A stretch of DNA of 64,000 nt from the NCBI RefSeq assembly GCF_023184515.1, contig NZ_JAAHBP010000009.1:62001-126000 (forward strand). The letters run 5' to 3'. The notes below the pieces were generated by a model, which worked only from the letters and a program-made list of their open reading frames with translations, was not told the DNA's origin and did no database searches. This DNA is from Streptomyces sp. D2-8 (lineage in GTDB: Bacteria; Actinomycetota; Actinomycetes; Streptomycetales; Streptomycetaceae). Below are positions 43,891 through 53,782 of the stretch, piece after piece; position 1 is the stretch's first letter, and every line of letters begins with the position of its first letter. Both the position numbers and the translations under genes were made by a program.

Positions 43891-45035
43891 ACCGACCCGA
43901 TCCGCCCCACGGATCGCGACTCCGGCTCGTGGTGGATCGGCGTGTGCGCCCCGGTCAGCGAGCGGCCGCTGCCGCCACGCCGGCCGGCGACGATCTCCGA
44001 CGCGATCGACAGGGCCGTCTCCTCGGGCGTACGGGCCCCGAGGTCCAGGCCGATCGGCGAGTGGAGCCGGCTCAACTCCAGGTCGGTGACGCCGACTTCC
44101 CGCAGGCGCGCGGTGCGGTCCAGGTGGGTGCGCCGGGAGCCCATGGCGCCGACGTACGCCACCGGAAGGCGCAGCGCCCGCTTCAGCAGGGGCACGTCGA
44201 ACTTGGCGTCGTGGGTCAGCACGCACAGGACCGTGCGGGCGTCGACGTCGGTGCGCTCGAGGTAGCGGTGGGGCCACTCGACGACGATCTCGTCGGCCTC
44301 CGGGAAGCGCGTCCGGGTCGCGAAGACGGGGCGCGCGTCGCACACGGTGACGTGGTAGCCGAGGAATTTGCCCATGCGGACCAGGGCGGCGGCGAAGTCG
44401 ATCGCGCCGAACACGATCATGCGGGGTGCGGGGACCGAGGACTCGACGAGGACCGTGAGGGGCGCTCCGCAGCGGGAGCCCTGCTCGCCGATCTCCAGGG
44501 TGCCGGTGCGGCCGGCGTCCAGGAAGGCGCCGGCCTCGGCGGCGACCGTACGGTCCAGTTCCGGATGGGCGCCGAAGCCGCCCTCGCGGGAGCCGTCGGG
44601 CCGGACGACCAGGGCCCGGCCCGTCAGTTCGTCCGGGCCCGAGACGATCCGCGCCACCGCCGCCGCCTCCCCTCGGGCGGCGGCGGCGAGCGCGGCCCTG
44701 ACCACTGGGCGGACCGGATCGGCGGCCCGTACCGGGGTGACCAGGATGTCGATGTCGCCGCCGCAGGTCAGGCCCACGGCGAAGGCGTCGTCGTCGCTGT
44801 ATCCGAAGCGCTCCAGGACGGTTTCGCCGTCCCGCAGCGCCTGCTCGCACAGTTCGTAGACCGCTCCCTCCACGCAGCCGCCGGAGACCGAGCCGATCGC
44901 CGTGCCCTCGGTGTCCACCGCGAGCGCGGCGCCGGGCCGGCGGGGCGCGCTGCCGCCGACGGCCACCACGGTGGCGACGGCGAAGTCACGGCCCTGCTCG
45001 ACCCACCGGTTCAGCTCCTCGGCGATGTCCAGCAT
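43884..45035 (-). CDS. xdhC: XdhC/CoxI-family molybdenum cofactor insertion protein
   Basis: 383 residues. The N-terminal XdhC_CoxI domain is clear (VATVVAVGGSAPRRPGAALAV, IGSVSGGCVEGAVYELC, LTCGGDIDILVTP) and the C-terminal Rossmann domain has RMIVFGAIDFAAALVRMGKFLGYHVTVCDARPVFAT and AYVGAMGSRRTHLDR. Such proteins bind Moco, aid its sulfuration and load it into xanthine dehydrogenase. GGAG lies about 11 nt before the ATG. Downstream of the permease and xdh genes on the same strand. The last two codons are inside the 176-bp repeat. Confidence 0.92.
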   Translation of the reverse strand: MLDIAEELNRWVEQGRDFAVATVVAVGGSAPRRPGAALAVDTEGTAIGSVSGGCVEGAVYELCEQALRDGETVLERFGYSDDDAFAVGLTCGGDIDILVTPVRAADPVRPVVRAALAAAARGEAAAVARIVSGPDELTGRALVVRPDGSREGGFGAHPELDRTVAAEAGAFLDAGRTGTLEIGEQGSRCGAPLTVLVESSVPAPRMIVFGAIDFAAALVRMGKFLGYHVTVCDARPVFATRTRFPEADEIVVEWPHRYLERTDVDARTVLCVLTHDAKFDVPLLKRALRLPVAYVGAMGSRRTHLDRTARLREVGVTDLELSRLHSPIGLDLGARTPEETALSIASEIVAGRRGGSGRSLTGAHTPIHHEPESRSVGRIGSVA

Positions 45036-45082
45036 CTGTCTCGGTCTCCTTAAGGCTGCGGCGACAAGGCTGCGACGGGGCG

Positions 45083-46540
45083 TCAGTGGACGCCCAGCCA
45101 GCTCTCGATCGGGTTGAGGGCGAAGTAGACGAGGAACACCGCCGTGAGGACCCACATGAAGGCGCCGATCTCGCGCACCTTGCCCTGGGCGGTCTTGATG
45201 GCGGCGTAGGAGATGACGCCCGCGGCGACACCGGTGGTGATGGTGTACGTGAACGGCATCAGCACGACCGTGAGGAACACCGGGACGGCGGTGGCCCGGT
45301 CGGCCCAGTCCACGTGCCGGGCGTTCATCAGCATCATGGCGCCGATGACGACGAGGGCGGCGGACGCGACCTCCGACGGCACGATCGCCGTGAGCGGGGT
45401 GAAGAACAGGCAGGCCGCGAAGAACGCGCCCGTGACCACGGAGGCCAGGCCGGTGCGGGCGCCCTCGCCGACACCCGTGGCCGACTCGATGAACACCGTC
45501 TGGCCGGAGCCGCCGGACACGCCTCCGATCGCGCCGCCGGCCCCGTCGATGAACAGCGCCTTGGACAGACCCGGCATCCGGCCCTTGTCGTCGGCGAGCT
45601 TGGCCTCGGTACCGACGCCGATGATGGTGGCCATCGCGTCGAAGAACCCGGCGAGCACCAGCGTGAAGACGATCATGCCGACCGTCATCGCGCCGACCTC
45701 GCCCCAGCCGCCGAACCGCACGTCCCCGAAGAGCGAGAAGTCGGGCATGGAGACGGCGCTGCCGTGCAGTTCGGGTGCGCCGCCCGCCCACTGCTTGGGG
45801 TCGACGACGCCGGCGGCGTTCAGGACCGCCGCGACGACCGTGCCGCTGACGATGCCGATGAGGATGGCGCCCGGGATGTTCCGGGCCTGGAGCATGAAGA
45901 TCAGCAGCAGGGTCCCGGCGAAGAGCAGAACGGGCCAGCCGGCCAGTTCGCCCGCGGGGCCGAGGGTGACCGGGGTGGCCTCGCCCTGGTGCACGAAACC
46001 GGACTTGTAGAAACCGATGAGGGCGATGAACAGGCCGATGCCCATGGTGATGCCGTGCTTGAGCGCGAGCGGGATCGCGTTCATGATCATCTCGCGGAGG
46101 CCGGTGACGACCAGCAGCATGATGACCACGCCGTACATCACGCACATGCCCATCGCCTGCGGCCAGGTCATCTCGGGCGCGACCTGGGAGGCGAGGACTC
46201 CGGAGACGGAGAGGCCGGCGGCGAGGGCCAGGGGCACCTTGCCGACGAAGCCCATCAGCAGGGTGGTGACGGCCGCCGCGAACGCGGTGGCCGTGATCAG
46301 GGCCGGCTGGGCGAGCGTGGCCCCGGCCGCGTCCTTGCCGGACAGGATCAGGGGGTTGAGCAGGAGGATGTACGCCATCGCCATGAAGGTCGTGATGCCG
46401 CCGCGCACTTCACGGGCGACGCTGGACCCTCTGTGGGATATGTGGAAGTACCGGTCGAGCCAGGACCGTCCGGCCGGGACGCGGGTGCCTTCACCCGCGT
46501 CGTCGGCTGTGGTCCTCGGCTCTGTTGACTGCTGGGTCAT
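45083..46540 (-). CDS. NCS2-family purine permease (AzgA/PbuG-like)
   Basis: 485 residues, about 12 membrane helices. FMAMAYILLLNPLILSG near helix 1 and the long ALKHGITMGIGLFIALIGFYKSGFV segment mark the AzgA-like subfamily transporting hypoxanthine, guanine and adenine, rather than the UapA/xanthine group. Helix 8-9 region FFDAMATIIGVGTEAKL and GGVSGGSGQTVFIESATGVGEGARTGLASVVTG holds the conserved substrate-site residues. GGAGA lies about 10 nt before ATG 46540. Sits between xdhC and the xanthine dehydrogenase catalytic genes, consistent with purine salvage or catabolism. Confidence 0.93.
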   Translation of the reverse strand: MTQQSTEPRTTADDAGEGTRVPAGRSWLDRYFHISHRGSSVAREVRGGITTFMAMAYILLLNPLILSGKDAAGATLAQPALITATAFAAAVTTLLMGFVGKVPLALAAGLSVSGVLASQVAPEMTWPQAMGMCVMYGVVIMLLVVTGLREMIMNAIPLALKHGITMGIGLFIALIGFYKSGFVHQGEATPVTLGPAGELAGWPVLLFAGTLLLIFMLQARNIPGAILIGIVSGTVVAAVLNAAGVVDPKQWAGGAPELHGSAVSMPDFSLFGDVRFGGWGEVGAMTVGMIVFTLVLAGFFDAMATIIGVGTEAKLADDKGRMPGLSKALFIDGAGGAIGGVSGGSGQTVFIESATGVGEGARTGLASVVTGAFFAACLFFTPLTAIVPSEVASAALVVIGAMMLMNARHVDWADRATAVPVFLTVVLMPFTYTITTGVAAGVISYAAIKTAQGKVREIGAFMWVLTAVFLVYFALNPIESWLGVH

Positions 46541-46651
46541 GGGTGCCGTCTCCCAAGTTTCAAAGGGGGTTGGGATGTTCACGACCCGGGGGACGGCCCG
46601 AGACGAACAAGGGACCTGGGGGGACGAAGCCCCCCAGGGGATCGCGACTGC

Positions 46652-49051
46652 TCAGCCCTCGGGGAGCTGGGTACCCGTCAGGTGCTCGGGCCTCACCGGG
46701 GTCCGGTTCAGCTCGAGCCCGGTCGCGTTCCGGATCGCCGCGAGGACGGCCGGGGTCGACGACAGGGTGGGTGCCTCGCCGATGCCGCGCAGCCCGTACG
46801 GGGCGTGCTCGTCGGCGAGTTCGAGCACGTCGACGGGAATGGTCGGCGTGTCGAGGATGGTCGGGATCAGGTAGTCGGTGAAGGAGGGGTTCTTGACCTT
46901 CGCCGTCTTCGGGTCGACGACGATCTCCTCCATGACCGCCACGCCCAGGCCCTGCGTGGTGCCGCCCTGGATCTGGCCGAGCACCGACAGCGGGTTGAGC
47001 GCCTTGCCGACGTCCTGGGCGCAGGCCAGTTCGATGACCTTGACCAGGCCCAGTTCGGTGTCGACCTCGACGACGGCGCGGTGCGCGGCGAAGGAGTACT
47101 GGACGTGCCCGTTGCCCTGGCCGGTGCGCAGGTCGAAGGCCTCGGTCGGCCGGTGCCGCCACTCCGCCTCGACCTCCACGGCCTCGTCCTCCAGGACGTC
47201 GGCCAGGTCGCCGAGGACCTCGCCGCCGTCGGTGACGACCTTGCCGCCCTCCAGGAGCAGTTCGGCGGTGGCCCAGGCGGGGTGGTAGGAGCCGAACTTG
47301 CGGCGCCCGATCTCCAGGACCTTCTCGCGGACCAGCTCGCAGGAGTTCTTCACCGCGCCGCCGGTGACGTACGTCTGCCGGGAGGCCGACGTCGAACCGG
47401 CGCTGCCCACCTGGGTGTCGGCCGGGTGGATGGTCACCTGCGCGACGCCCAGCTCGGTGCGGGCGATCTGCGCGTGGACGGTGACGCCGCCCTGGCCGAC
47501 CTCCGCCATGGCGGTGTGCACGGTCGCGACGGGCTCGCCGCCGACGACCTCCATGCGCACCTTGGCGGTGGAGTAGTCGTCGAAGCCCTCGGAGAAGCCC
47601 ACGTTCTTGATGCCGACCGCGTAGCCGATTCCGCGTACGACGCCTTCGCCGTGCGTGGTGTTGGACAGGCCGCCGGGCAGCTGCCGTACGTCGGCGCCCT
47701 CGCTGGACTCCCACTGGCGCTCCGGCGGCATCGGCATCGCCTTGACGCGGCGCAGCAGTTCGGCGACGGGGGCCGGGGAGTCGACGGGCTGCCCGGTCGG
47801 CAGGAGCGTGCCCTGCTCCATGGCGTTGAGCCGGCGGAACTCCACCGGGTCCATGCCGAGCTTCGCGGCGAGCTTGTCCATCTGCGCCTCGTAGGCGAAG
47901 CACGCCTGCACCGCTCCGAAACCGCGCATCGCGCCGCAGGGCGGGTTGTTGGTGTAGAGGGCGATGGCCTCGATGTCCACGTCCTCGACCACGTACGGGC
48001 CGACGGACAGGGAGGAGGCGTTGCCGACGACCGCCGGGGAGGCGGAGGCGTAGGCGCCGCCGTCCAGGACGATCCGGCACTTCATGTGGGTGAGCTTGCC
48101 GTCCTTGGTGGCCCCGTGCTCGTAGTGGAGCTTCGCGGGGTGGCGGTGGACGTGCCCGAAGAAGGACTCGAAGCGGTTGTAGACGATCTTGACGGGCTTG
48201 CCCGTGCGCAGGGCCAGCAGGCAGGCGTGGATCTGCATCGACAGGTCCTCGCGACCGCCGAACGCGCCGCCGACGCCGGACAGTGTCATCCGCACCTTGT
48301 CCTCGGGCAGGCCGAGCACGGGCGCGATCTGGCGCAGGTCGCTGTGCAGCCACTGGGTGGCGATGTAGAGGTGGACACCGCCGTCCTCCTCCGGCACGGC
48401 GAGGCCGGACTCGGGGCCGAGGAAGGCCTGGTCCTGCATGCCGAAGGTGTAATCGCCCTCGACGATGACGTCGGCGCGCTCACGGGCGGCGGCGACGTCA
48501 CCGCGGATGATCGGCTGGCGGTGCACGATGTTGGGGTGCGGGACGTGGCCGGCGTGGTGGTCGTCGCGGTCTTCGTGGACGAGGATCGCGTCGGGAGCGG
48601 TGGCGGAGGCCTCGTCGGTGATGACGGGCAGCTCGCGGTAGTCGACCTTGATCTTCGCGGCGGCCCGGCGGGCGGTCTCCGGGTGGTCGGCGGCGACGAT
48701 GGCGACCGGCTCGCCGTGGTGGCGGACCTTGCCGTGGGCGAGGACCGGGGTGTCCTGGATCTCCAGCCCGTAGTTCTTCACGTCGGTGGGCAGGTCGTCG
48801 TAGGTCAGCACGGCGTAGACGCCCGGCGTGGCCAGTGCCTCGCTCGTGTCGATGGACACGATCTCGGCGTGGGCGACGGTCGAGCGGAGGATCTGCCCCC
48901 ACAGCATGTCCTCGTGCCACATGTCGGACGAGTAGGCGAACTCGCCGGTGACCTTGAGGGTCCCGTCGGGGCGCAGCGTGCTCTCGCCGATGCCGCCCTT
49001 GGTCTGGGACCCCTGGGTGATCTTGGTCGGGGTTCCGTTCGGGGAAGACAC
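46652..49051 (-). CDS. xdhB: Xanthine dehydrogenase molybdenum-binding subunit
   Basis: 799-residue large subunit of the XdhABC-type enzyme oxidising hypoxanthine and xanthine. GGAFGGREDLSMQIHACLLA and CGAMRGFGAVQACFAYEAQMD bind Moco, FSEGFDDYSTAK and VGQGGVTVHAQIARTELG follow, and the catalytic Glu is in the C-terminal GLRGIGEAP. GTG 49051 starts 2 nt after the stop of the iron-sulfur subunit. Gene letters vary among species. A 111-bp gap separates it from the permease gene downstream, so the permease may have its own promoter. Confidence 0.94.
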   Translation of the reverse strand: MSSPNGTPTKITQGSQTKGGIGESTLRPDGTLKVTGEFAYSSDMWHEDMLWGQILRSTVAHAEIVSIDTSEALATPGVYAVLTYDDLPTDVKNYGLEIQDTPVLAHGKVRHHGEPVAIVAADHPETARRAAAKIKVDYRELPVITDEASATAPDAILVHEDRDDHHAGHVPHPNIVHRQPIIRGDVAAARERADVIVEGDYTFGMQDQAFLGPESGLAVPEEDGGVHLYIATQWLHSDLRQIAPVLGLPEDKVRMTLSGVGGAFGGREDLSMQIHACLLALRTGKPVKIVYNRFESFFGHVHRHPAKLHYEHGATKDGKLTHMKCRIVLDGGAYASASPAVVGNASSLSVGPYVVEDVDIEAIALYTNNPPCGAMRGFGAVQACFAYEAQMDKLAAKLGMDPVEFRRLNAMEQGTLLPTGQPVDSPAPVAELLRRVKAMPMPPERQWESSEGADVRQLPGGLSNTTHGEGVVRGIGYAVGIKNVGFSEGFDDYSTAKVRMEVVGGEPVATVHTAMAEVGQGGVTVHAQIARTELGVAQVTIHPADTQVGSAGSTSASRQTYVTGGAVKNSCELVREKVLEIGRRKFGSYHPAWATAELLLEGGKVVTDGGEVLGDLADVLEDEAVEVEAEWRHRPTEAFDLRTGQGNGHVQYSFAAHRAVVEVDTELGLVKVIELACAQDVGKALNPLSVLGQIQGGTTQGLGVAVMEEIVVDPKTAKVKNPSFTDYLIPTILDTPTIPVDVLELADEHAPYGLRGIGEAPTLSSTPAVLAAIRNATGLELNRTPVRPEHLTGTQLPEG

Positions 49052-49053
49052 GA

Positions 49054-49634
<581 letters not shown>

Positions 49635-49635
<1 letters not shown>

Positions 49636-50525
49636 CACGCAGCTCCCTCGGTGAGGCGGCGGGTGCCGCGGTAGGACTCCCAGGTCCAGGTCAGCGTGCG
49701 GCGGGCCATGACGCCGACCGCGTGGCGGCGGTAGCTCGCGGTGCCCCGGACGTCGTCGATCGGGTTGCAGGCGGCGGAGCACAGGTCCGCGAACTGCTTG
49801 GCGACCGACGGGGTGATGATCTTGCCGTTGTCCCAGAAGCCGCCCTCCTCCAGCGCGGCGTTCAGGAACTCCTCGGCGGCCTTGGCCCGAACGGGTGTCG
49901 GCGCGGCCGAGCCGATGCCCGTCCGCACGGTCCGGGTCCGCGGGTGCAGGGCCAGCCCGAAGGCGCACACGGCGATGACCATGGCGTTGCGGGTGCCGAC
50001 CTTGGAGAACTGCTGGGGCCCGTCGGCCTTCTTCACATGCACGGCGCGGATCAGCTCGTCGGCCGCCAGCGCGTTGCGCTTCACGCCCGTGTAGAACTCG
50101 TCGATCGGGATCCGGCGTGAGCCGCGCACCGACTCGACCTCCACCTCGGCGCCCGCGGCGAGCAGCGCGGGGTGGGCGTCGCCGGCCGGGGAGGCGGTGC
50201 CGAGGTTGCCGCCGACGCCGCCGCGGTTGCGGATCTGCGGGGAGGCGACCGTGTGCGAGGCGAGGGCCAGACCCGGCAGCTCGGCGCGCAGGTTCTCCAT
50301 GATCTTCGTGTACGGCACGGAGGCACCGACCCGTACGCTCTCCTCGCCGACCTCCCACTCGGAGAGGTCGCCGATGCGGTTCAGGTCCAAGAGGTACTCG
50401 GGCCGGCGGTGGTCGAAGTTGATCTCGACCATCACGTCGGTGCCACCCGCAATCGGCACAGCTGCGGGGTGCTCGGCTTTCGCGGCGAGCGCCTCCTCCC
50501 AGCTGGCGGGGCGAAGGAAGTCCAT
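49635..50525 (-). CDS. Xanthine dehydrogenase FAD-binding subunit
   Basis: 296 residues of the CO-dehydrogenase flavoprotein type. PIAGGTDVMVEINF and SPQIRNRGGVGGNLGTASPAGDAHPALLAAGA are the two FAD-binding loops; a C-terminal CODH_C-like region has the usual GIGSAAPTPVRA. First gene of the xdh operon, with AGAGAG upstream of ATG 50525 and 1-nt overlap with the next subunit. Divergent from pucR across 307 bp. Confidence 0.93.
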
Positions 50526-50832
50526 GACCGGCTCTCTTCTTCGTCTTCTCGTGGGGCGTTCAGATTGAGCCAATCCGTGTGCGGCGGTCCCGGCTCGTTT
50601 CATGTGCTGTTAACGCGTAGTGGTCTCAGTACACAGCGCGTTGCGCCGAGCGAGTCAGTCACGGAAACCATGAAGGAGTTGGCTGGCCAGGACAGGCATC
50701 TTGTAGATTCGTATGAACGGAGGCCCTCAGAAACCTCCTCGTTTTCCTGTGGAAACGCGCGACACGGTCGCGTGACCTGGGACACAGCCCGGGCAGGGTT
50801 TGATTTCGAGACAAAGAACGGCGGCGACGAGA
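50526..50832. promoter_or_regulatory. xdh/pucR divergent promoter region
   Basis: 307 bp without a gene. ATTGAGCCAAT (50564-50574), an 11-bp palindrome, lies 39-49 nt upstream of the xdh FAD-subunit start and overlaps a possible -10 (CAATCT on the - strand). For pucR, TTGGCT (50679-50684) and TAGATT (50704-50709) are spaced by 19 bp. A small inverted repeat TTTCCTGTGGAAA (50743-50755) lies in the pucR leader. PucR probably binds here; the exact site is not certain. Confidence 0.5.
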
Positions 50833-52503
50833 ATGCGGCTGCGCGCACTGCTGGACACCGACGCGCTGGGCCTCAAGCTGCTCGGCGGCGAGGACGAGCT
50901 GGACCGCACCGTGCGGGGTGTGATGACCACCGACCTCCGCGACCCCAGCCGCTACCTCGCGGGCGGTGAACTGGTGCTCACGGGCCTGGCCTGGCGCCGG
51001 GACGCCGACGACTCGGAGCCGTTCGTCCGGATCCTGGTGCAGGCGGGCGTGACGGCCCTCGCCGCGGGCGAGGCCGAGCTCGGGGACGTACCGGAGGACC
51101 TGGTCGTCGCCTGCGCCCGTCATCGCCTCCCGCTCTTCGCGGTGCACGAGTCGGTGGCGTTCGCGACGATCACCGAGCACGTCGTACGGCAGGTCTCCGG
51201 CGAGCGCGCCGGCGACCTCGCGGCGGTCGTCGACCGCCACCGCCGGATGATGACCTCGGGCCCGGCGGGCGGCGGCCCCGACGTGGTCCTGGACCTGCTC
51301 GGCACGGACCTGGACCTGCGGGCCTGGGTCCTCTCCCCCACCGGCCGCCTGATCGCGGGCTCGAAGGCGGCGGGTCCCGCCCTGCCGCCCGAGGCGTGCG
51401 CCCGGCTCGCGGGAGAGCACCTGGCCGCCACCCGCACGGGCCGCCGCGGCCCCCACCGCGTGGTCCTGGGCGCCATGACGTACTCCCTGTTCCCGGTCCG
51501 CTCCACGGGCCGCTCCCCGCAGCCGGCCCGGGACGACCGCGAGACCGTCCTGTCGGACTGGCTGCTGGCCGTGGAGGCGGACGCCGGGGACTGGCCCGAG
51601 GAGCGCCTGGACCTGCTCTACGGCGTCACCCAGCTGATCGCGGTCGAACGGGACCGCCGCGACGCGGCCCGCTCGGTCCGCCGCCGCCTGGCCCAGGAGG
51701 TCCTGGAACTGGTCCAGACGGGCGCGGCGCCCGCCGAGATCGCCGCCCGTCTGCGCGTCGCCGCGCCGGTGCTGCTGCCCGGCCTGGGCGCCGCGCCGCA
51801 CTGGCAGGTGGTCGTGGCCCGCGTCGACTGGGAGGGCGAGGAGATCGAGGCAGGCCCGGTGGCACAGGCACTGCTGGAGGAGGTCCTCGTCGACCCCGCG
51901 GTCGCCGGGCCGGAGCACTCCGACCGCATCGCCGTGGCCCACACGGGCGGCGAGGCCATCGCACTGGTGCCCCTCCCGGCCGTCTCCTCGGAGCACGACG
52001 GCTCGGAGACGGGCGTTCTCGCGGAGGTCCTCCTGGAATCGGTACGGGACCCCCTCACGGCGGGCCTCGACGACGGCCGCCTCACCCTGGGCGTCAGCGC
52101 GGCCGTCCACTCGGCGGAGGGCCTGCGCGGCGCGCTGGAGGAGGCCCGCCACGCACGGCGCGTCGCCGCGGCCCGCCCGGGCCGGGTCTGCGCGGCCGGC
52201 CACCAGGAGCTGGCCTCGCACGTCCTGCTGCTGCCCTTCGTCCCGGACGACGTCCGCCGGGCCTTCACGGCCCGCCTCCTGGACCCCCTGCGCGACTACG
52301 ACCGCCGCCACCGCGCCGAGCTGATCCCGACCCTCGAAGCCTTCCTCGACTGCGACGGCTCCTGGACCCGCTGCGCCACCCGTCTGCACCTGCACGTCAA
52401 CACGCTGCGCTACCGGGTCGGCCGAATCGAGCAGTTGACGAGCCGTGACCTGTCGCGGCTCGAGGACAAGCTGGATTTCTTCCTGGCCCTGCGCATGAGC
52501 TGA
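50833..52503 (+). CDS. pucR: PucR-family transcriptional regulator of purine catabolism
   Basis: 556 residues. N-terminal PucR domain (LRALLDTDALGLKLLGGEDELDRTVRGVMTTDLRDPSRYLAGGELVLTG, about 1-120), a middle GGDEF-like/CdaR-type sensor domain (about 330-440), and a C-terminal HTH_30 (LDCDGSWTRCATRLHLHVNTLRYRVGRIEQL). In B. subtilis PucR governs uric-acid catabolism genes; here it diverges from the xdh operon, fitting the same role. ATG 50833 lacks a strong ribosome-binding site; in-frame ATG 50800 is upstream of the conserved domain. Confidence 0.92.
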   Translation: MRLRALLDTDALGLKLLGGEDELDRTVRGVMTTDLRDPSRYLAGGELVLTGLAWRRDADDSEPFVRILVQAGVTALAAGEAELGDVPEDLVVACARHRLPLFAVHESVAFATITEHVVRQVSGERAGDLAAVVDRHRRMMTSGPAGGGPDVVLDLLGTDLDLRAWVLSPTGRLIAGSKAAGPALPPEACARLAGEHLAATRTGRRGPHRVVLGAMTYSLFPVRSTGRSPQPARDDRETVLSDWLLAVEADAGDWPEERLDLLYGVTQLIAVERDRRDAARSVRRRLAQEVLELVQTGAAPAEIAARLRVAAPVLLPGLGAAPHWQVVVARVDWEGEEIEAGPVAQALLEEVLVDPAVAGPEHSDRIAVAHTGGEAIALVPLPAVSSEHDGSETGVLAEVLLESVRDPLTAGLDDGRLTLGVSAAVHSAEGLRGALEEARHARRVAAARPGRVCAAGHQELASHVLLLPFVPDDVRRAFTARLLDPLRDYDRRHRAELIPTLEAFLDCDGSWTRCATRLHLHVNTLRYRVGRIEQLTSRDLSRLEDKLDFFLALRMS

Positions 52504-52652
52504 TACGCGGGGTGTCCCGGCGGCAAACCGGGGCACCCCCGAGTCCCACGACTTTGTGAAATCCTTCACCCGCCCCCTTGGCCCGGCCCGCCGATTCGTG
52601 CTGAGATGCCGCCACCACTCAACAGCTCGATGGCGTGCTCGGGGAGGGCAAC

Positions 52653-53435
52653 GTGGCGCATACCGCCATGTCTGGTAACGGAACGACCGCCGGTGACGAT
52701 CCCCTCCAGACCGCGGTATGGCGGCTGCGCTCCCGCGGGTGCTGGGCCGACGCGGCCGCCCTGCTGCTGCCGGCCACACCGGCGGCGGCGCTCCAGCGCG
52801 CGTCGTTGCTGGTGGAGCGGTGTCTGTACACCGAGCAGGGCTGGGAGGAGGCCGAGGACGCGCTGCGCACGGCCGAGGCGATGGCCCACAGCGACGACGA
52901 GCGGGGCGCGGCCGCTTGTGAACGCGGGTACTTGGCCTACGCGGCGACGCTGCTCGCGGTGCGGGACCGGGCCGACGAGGCGCGGGCCGCGCTGGGGCGG
53001 GCGGCGGCGCTGATCCCTCCGGGGGCTCCGGCGCGGGCTCTCCTCGACTTCCGTCGCGGGCTCCTGGCGGAGAACCTGACGAGCGCGCCCCAGGCCGCCC
53101 GCGCCGCGTACCGTCGCGCCCACGCGGGCGCGACGGCGCACTCCGACCCGCTCCTGCTGTCCTTCACTTGGCGCCACCTGGCGGGACTCGCCCTGCGGGA
53201 AGGGGAGTTGGCGGAGGCGCGGCACGGTTTCGCGGAGTCGCTGCGGATCCGGGAGGAACTGGGCTATCTCGTGGGCACGGCCCCGGCGTTGGTGTCCCTC
53301 GCCGACACCGAGACGGAGCCGGAGGCCTCCCGACTGCGGGAGGAGGCCCGCCGCTTGTTCCGCCTGCTCGGGGGCGTACCGACCTGGCTGTCCCGCCAGT
53401 TGGCCCCGCCGGTCCCACCGGCCGCGACGGCCTGA
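52653..53435 (+). CDS. TPR-like helical repeat protein
   Basis: 260 residues, almost entirely alpha-helical with Ala-rich TPR-type pairs: WEEAEDALRTAEAMAHSDDERGAAACERGYLAYA, DEARAALGRAAALIPPGAPARALLDF, QAARAAYRRAHAGA, AEARHGFAESLRIREELGY. No signal peptide or enzymatic domain. GTG 52653 has GGGAGGG 6-7 nt upstream; ATG 52635 and 52668 are alternatives. Function unknown; such proteins are usually scaffolds or LuxR-like regulator fragments, but no HTH is present. Confidence 0.75.
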   Translation: MAHTAMSGNGTTAGDDPLQTAVWRLRSRGCWADAAALLLPATPAAALQRASLLVERCLYTEQGWEEAEDALRTAEAMAHSDDERGAAACERGYLAYAATLLAVRDRADEARAALGRAAALIPPGAPARALLDFRRGLLAENLTSAPQAARAAYRRAHAGATAHSDPLLLSFTWRHLAGLALREGELAEARHGFAESLRIREELGYLVGTAPALVSLADTETEPEASRLREEARRLFRLLGGVPTWLSRQLAPPVPPAATA

Positions 53436-53495
53436 GGGGGTGCGGGGCGCTCGGCGCTGTCGCTGAGGACGGGTAGGCGCGCGGCCCGGCGTGAC

Positions 53496-53541
53496 GGGGT
53501 GCCTCCCCCGAGCTCTCGGCTTCGCTCGAGCAGGGGACCCC
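53496..53541. repeat. Streptomyces-type stem-loop repeat
   Basis: GGGGT...ACCCC outer arms, CCCC/GGGG middle arms, and CGAGC (53509-53513) pairing with GCTCG (53524-53528) around TCTCGGCTTC. The core CTCTCGGCTTCGCTCGAGC is one I recognise as recurring between genes in many Streptomyces genomes; copy number here must be checked in the full chromosome. Confidence 0.65.
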
Positions 53542-53618
53542 GATCGCCCACCCGTGGCCCGCAGCTCAGCGGAAGCGGCGGCCCGCCCCCACGCGCCCGC
53601 AGCCGCCGCACGACGGAA

Positions 53619-53729
53619 GGGGCCGGGTCGGGGGGTGTCCGCCCGCAGAGGTTGGCGCGTCAACGCCGGTCAGTCGGTATGACACCCCATCGCGCCGTTC
53701 CGAGGACGGACACCCCCCGACCCGGCCCC
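53619..53729. repeat. Long inverted repeat with perfect 23-bp arms
   Basis: Positions 53619-53641 are exactly complementary to 53707-53729 (core GGGTCGGGGGGTGTCC), enclosing a 65-nt loop with no coding frame. The arm length and loop are greater than a normal terminator. It could end both convergent transcripts or be a non-autonomous repeat. Confidence 0.75.
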
Positions 53730-53782
53730 GACTCACCCCCCGGCATCACGCGAAGCACGCGCACCCCCACCGCCGCTCAAGC

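Larger units (their letters stand above)
53436..53782. other. Gene-free convergent gap carrying two palindromic elements
   Basis: 347 bp between the TPR and GntR genes. It contains the stem-loop repeat at 53496-53541 and a long inverted repeat at 53619-53729; I see no supported coding frame in the rest. Confidence 0.7.
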
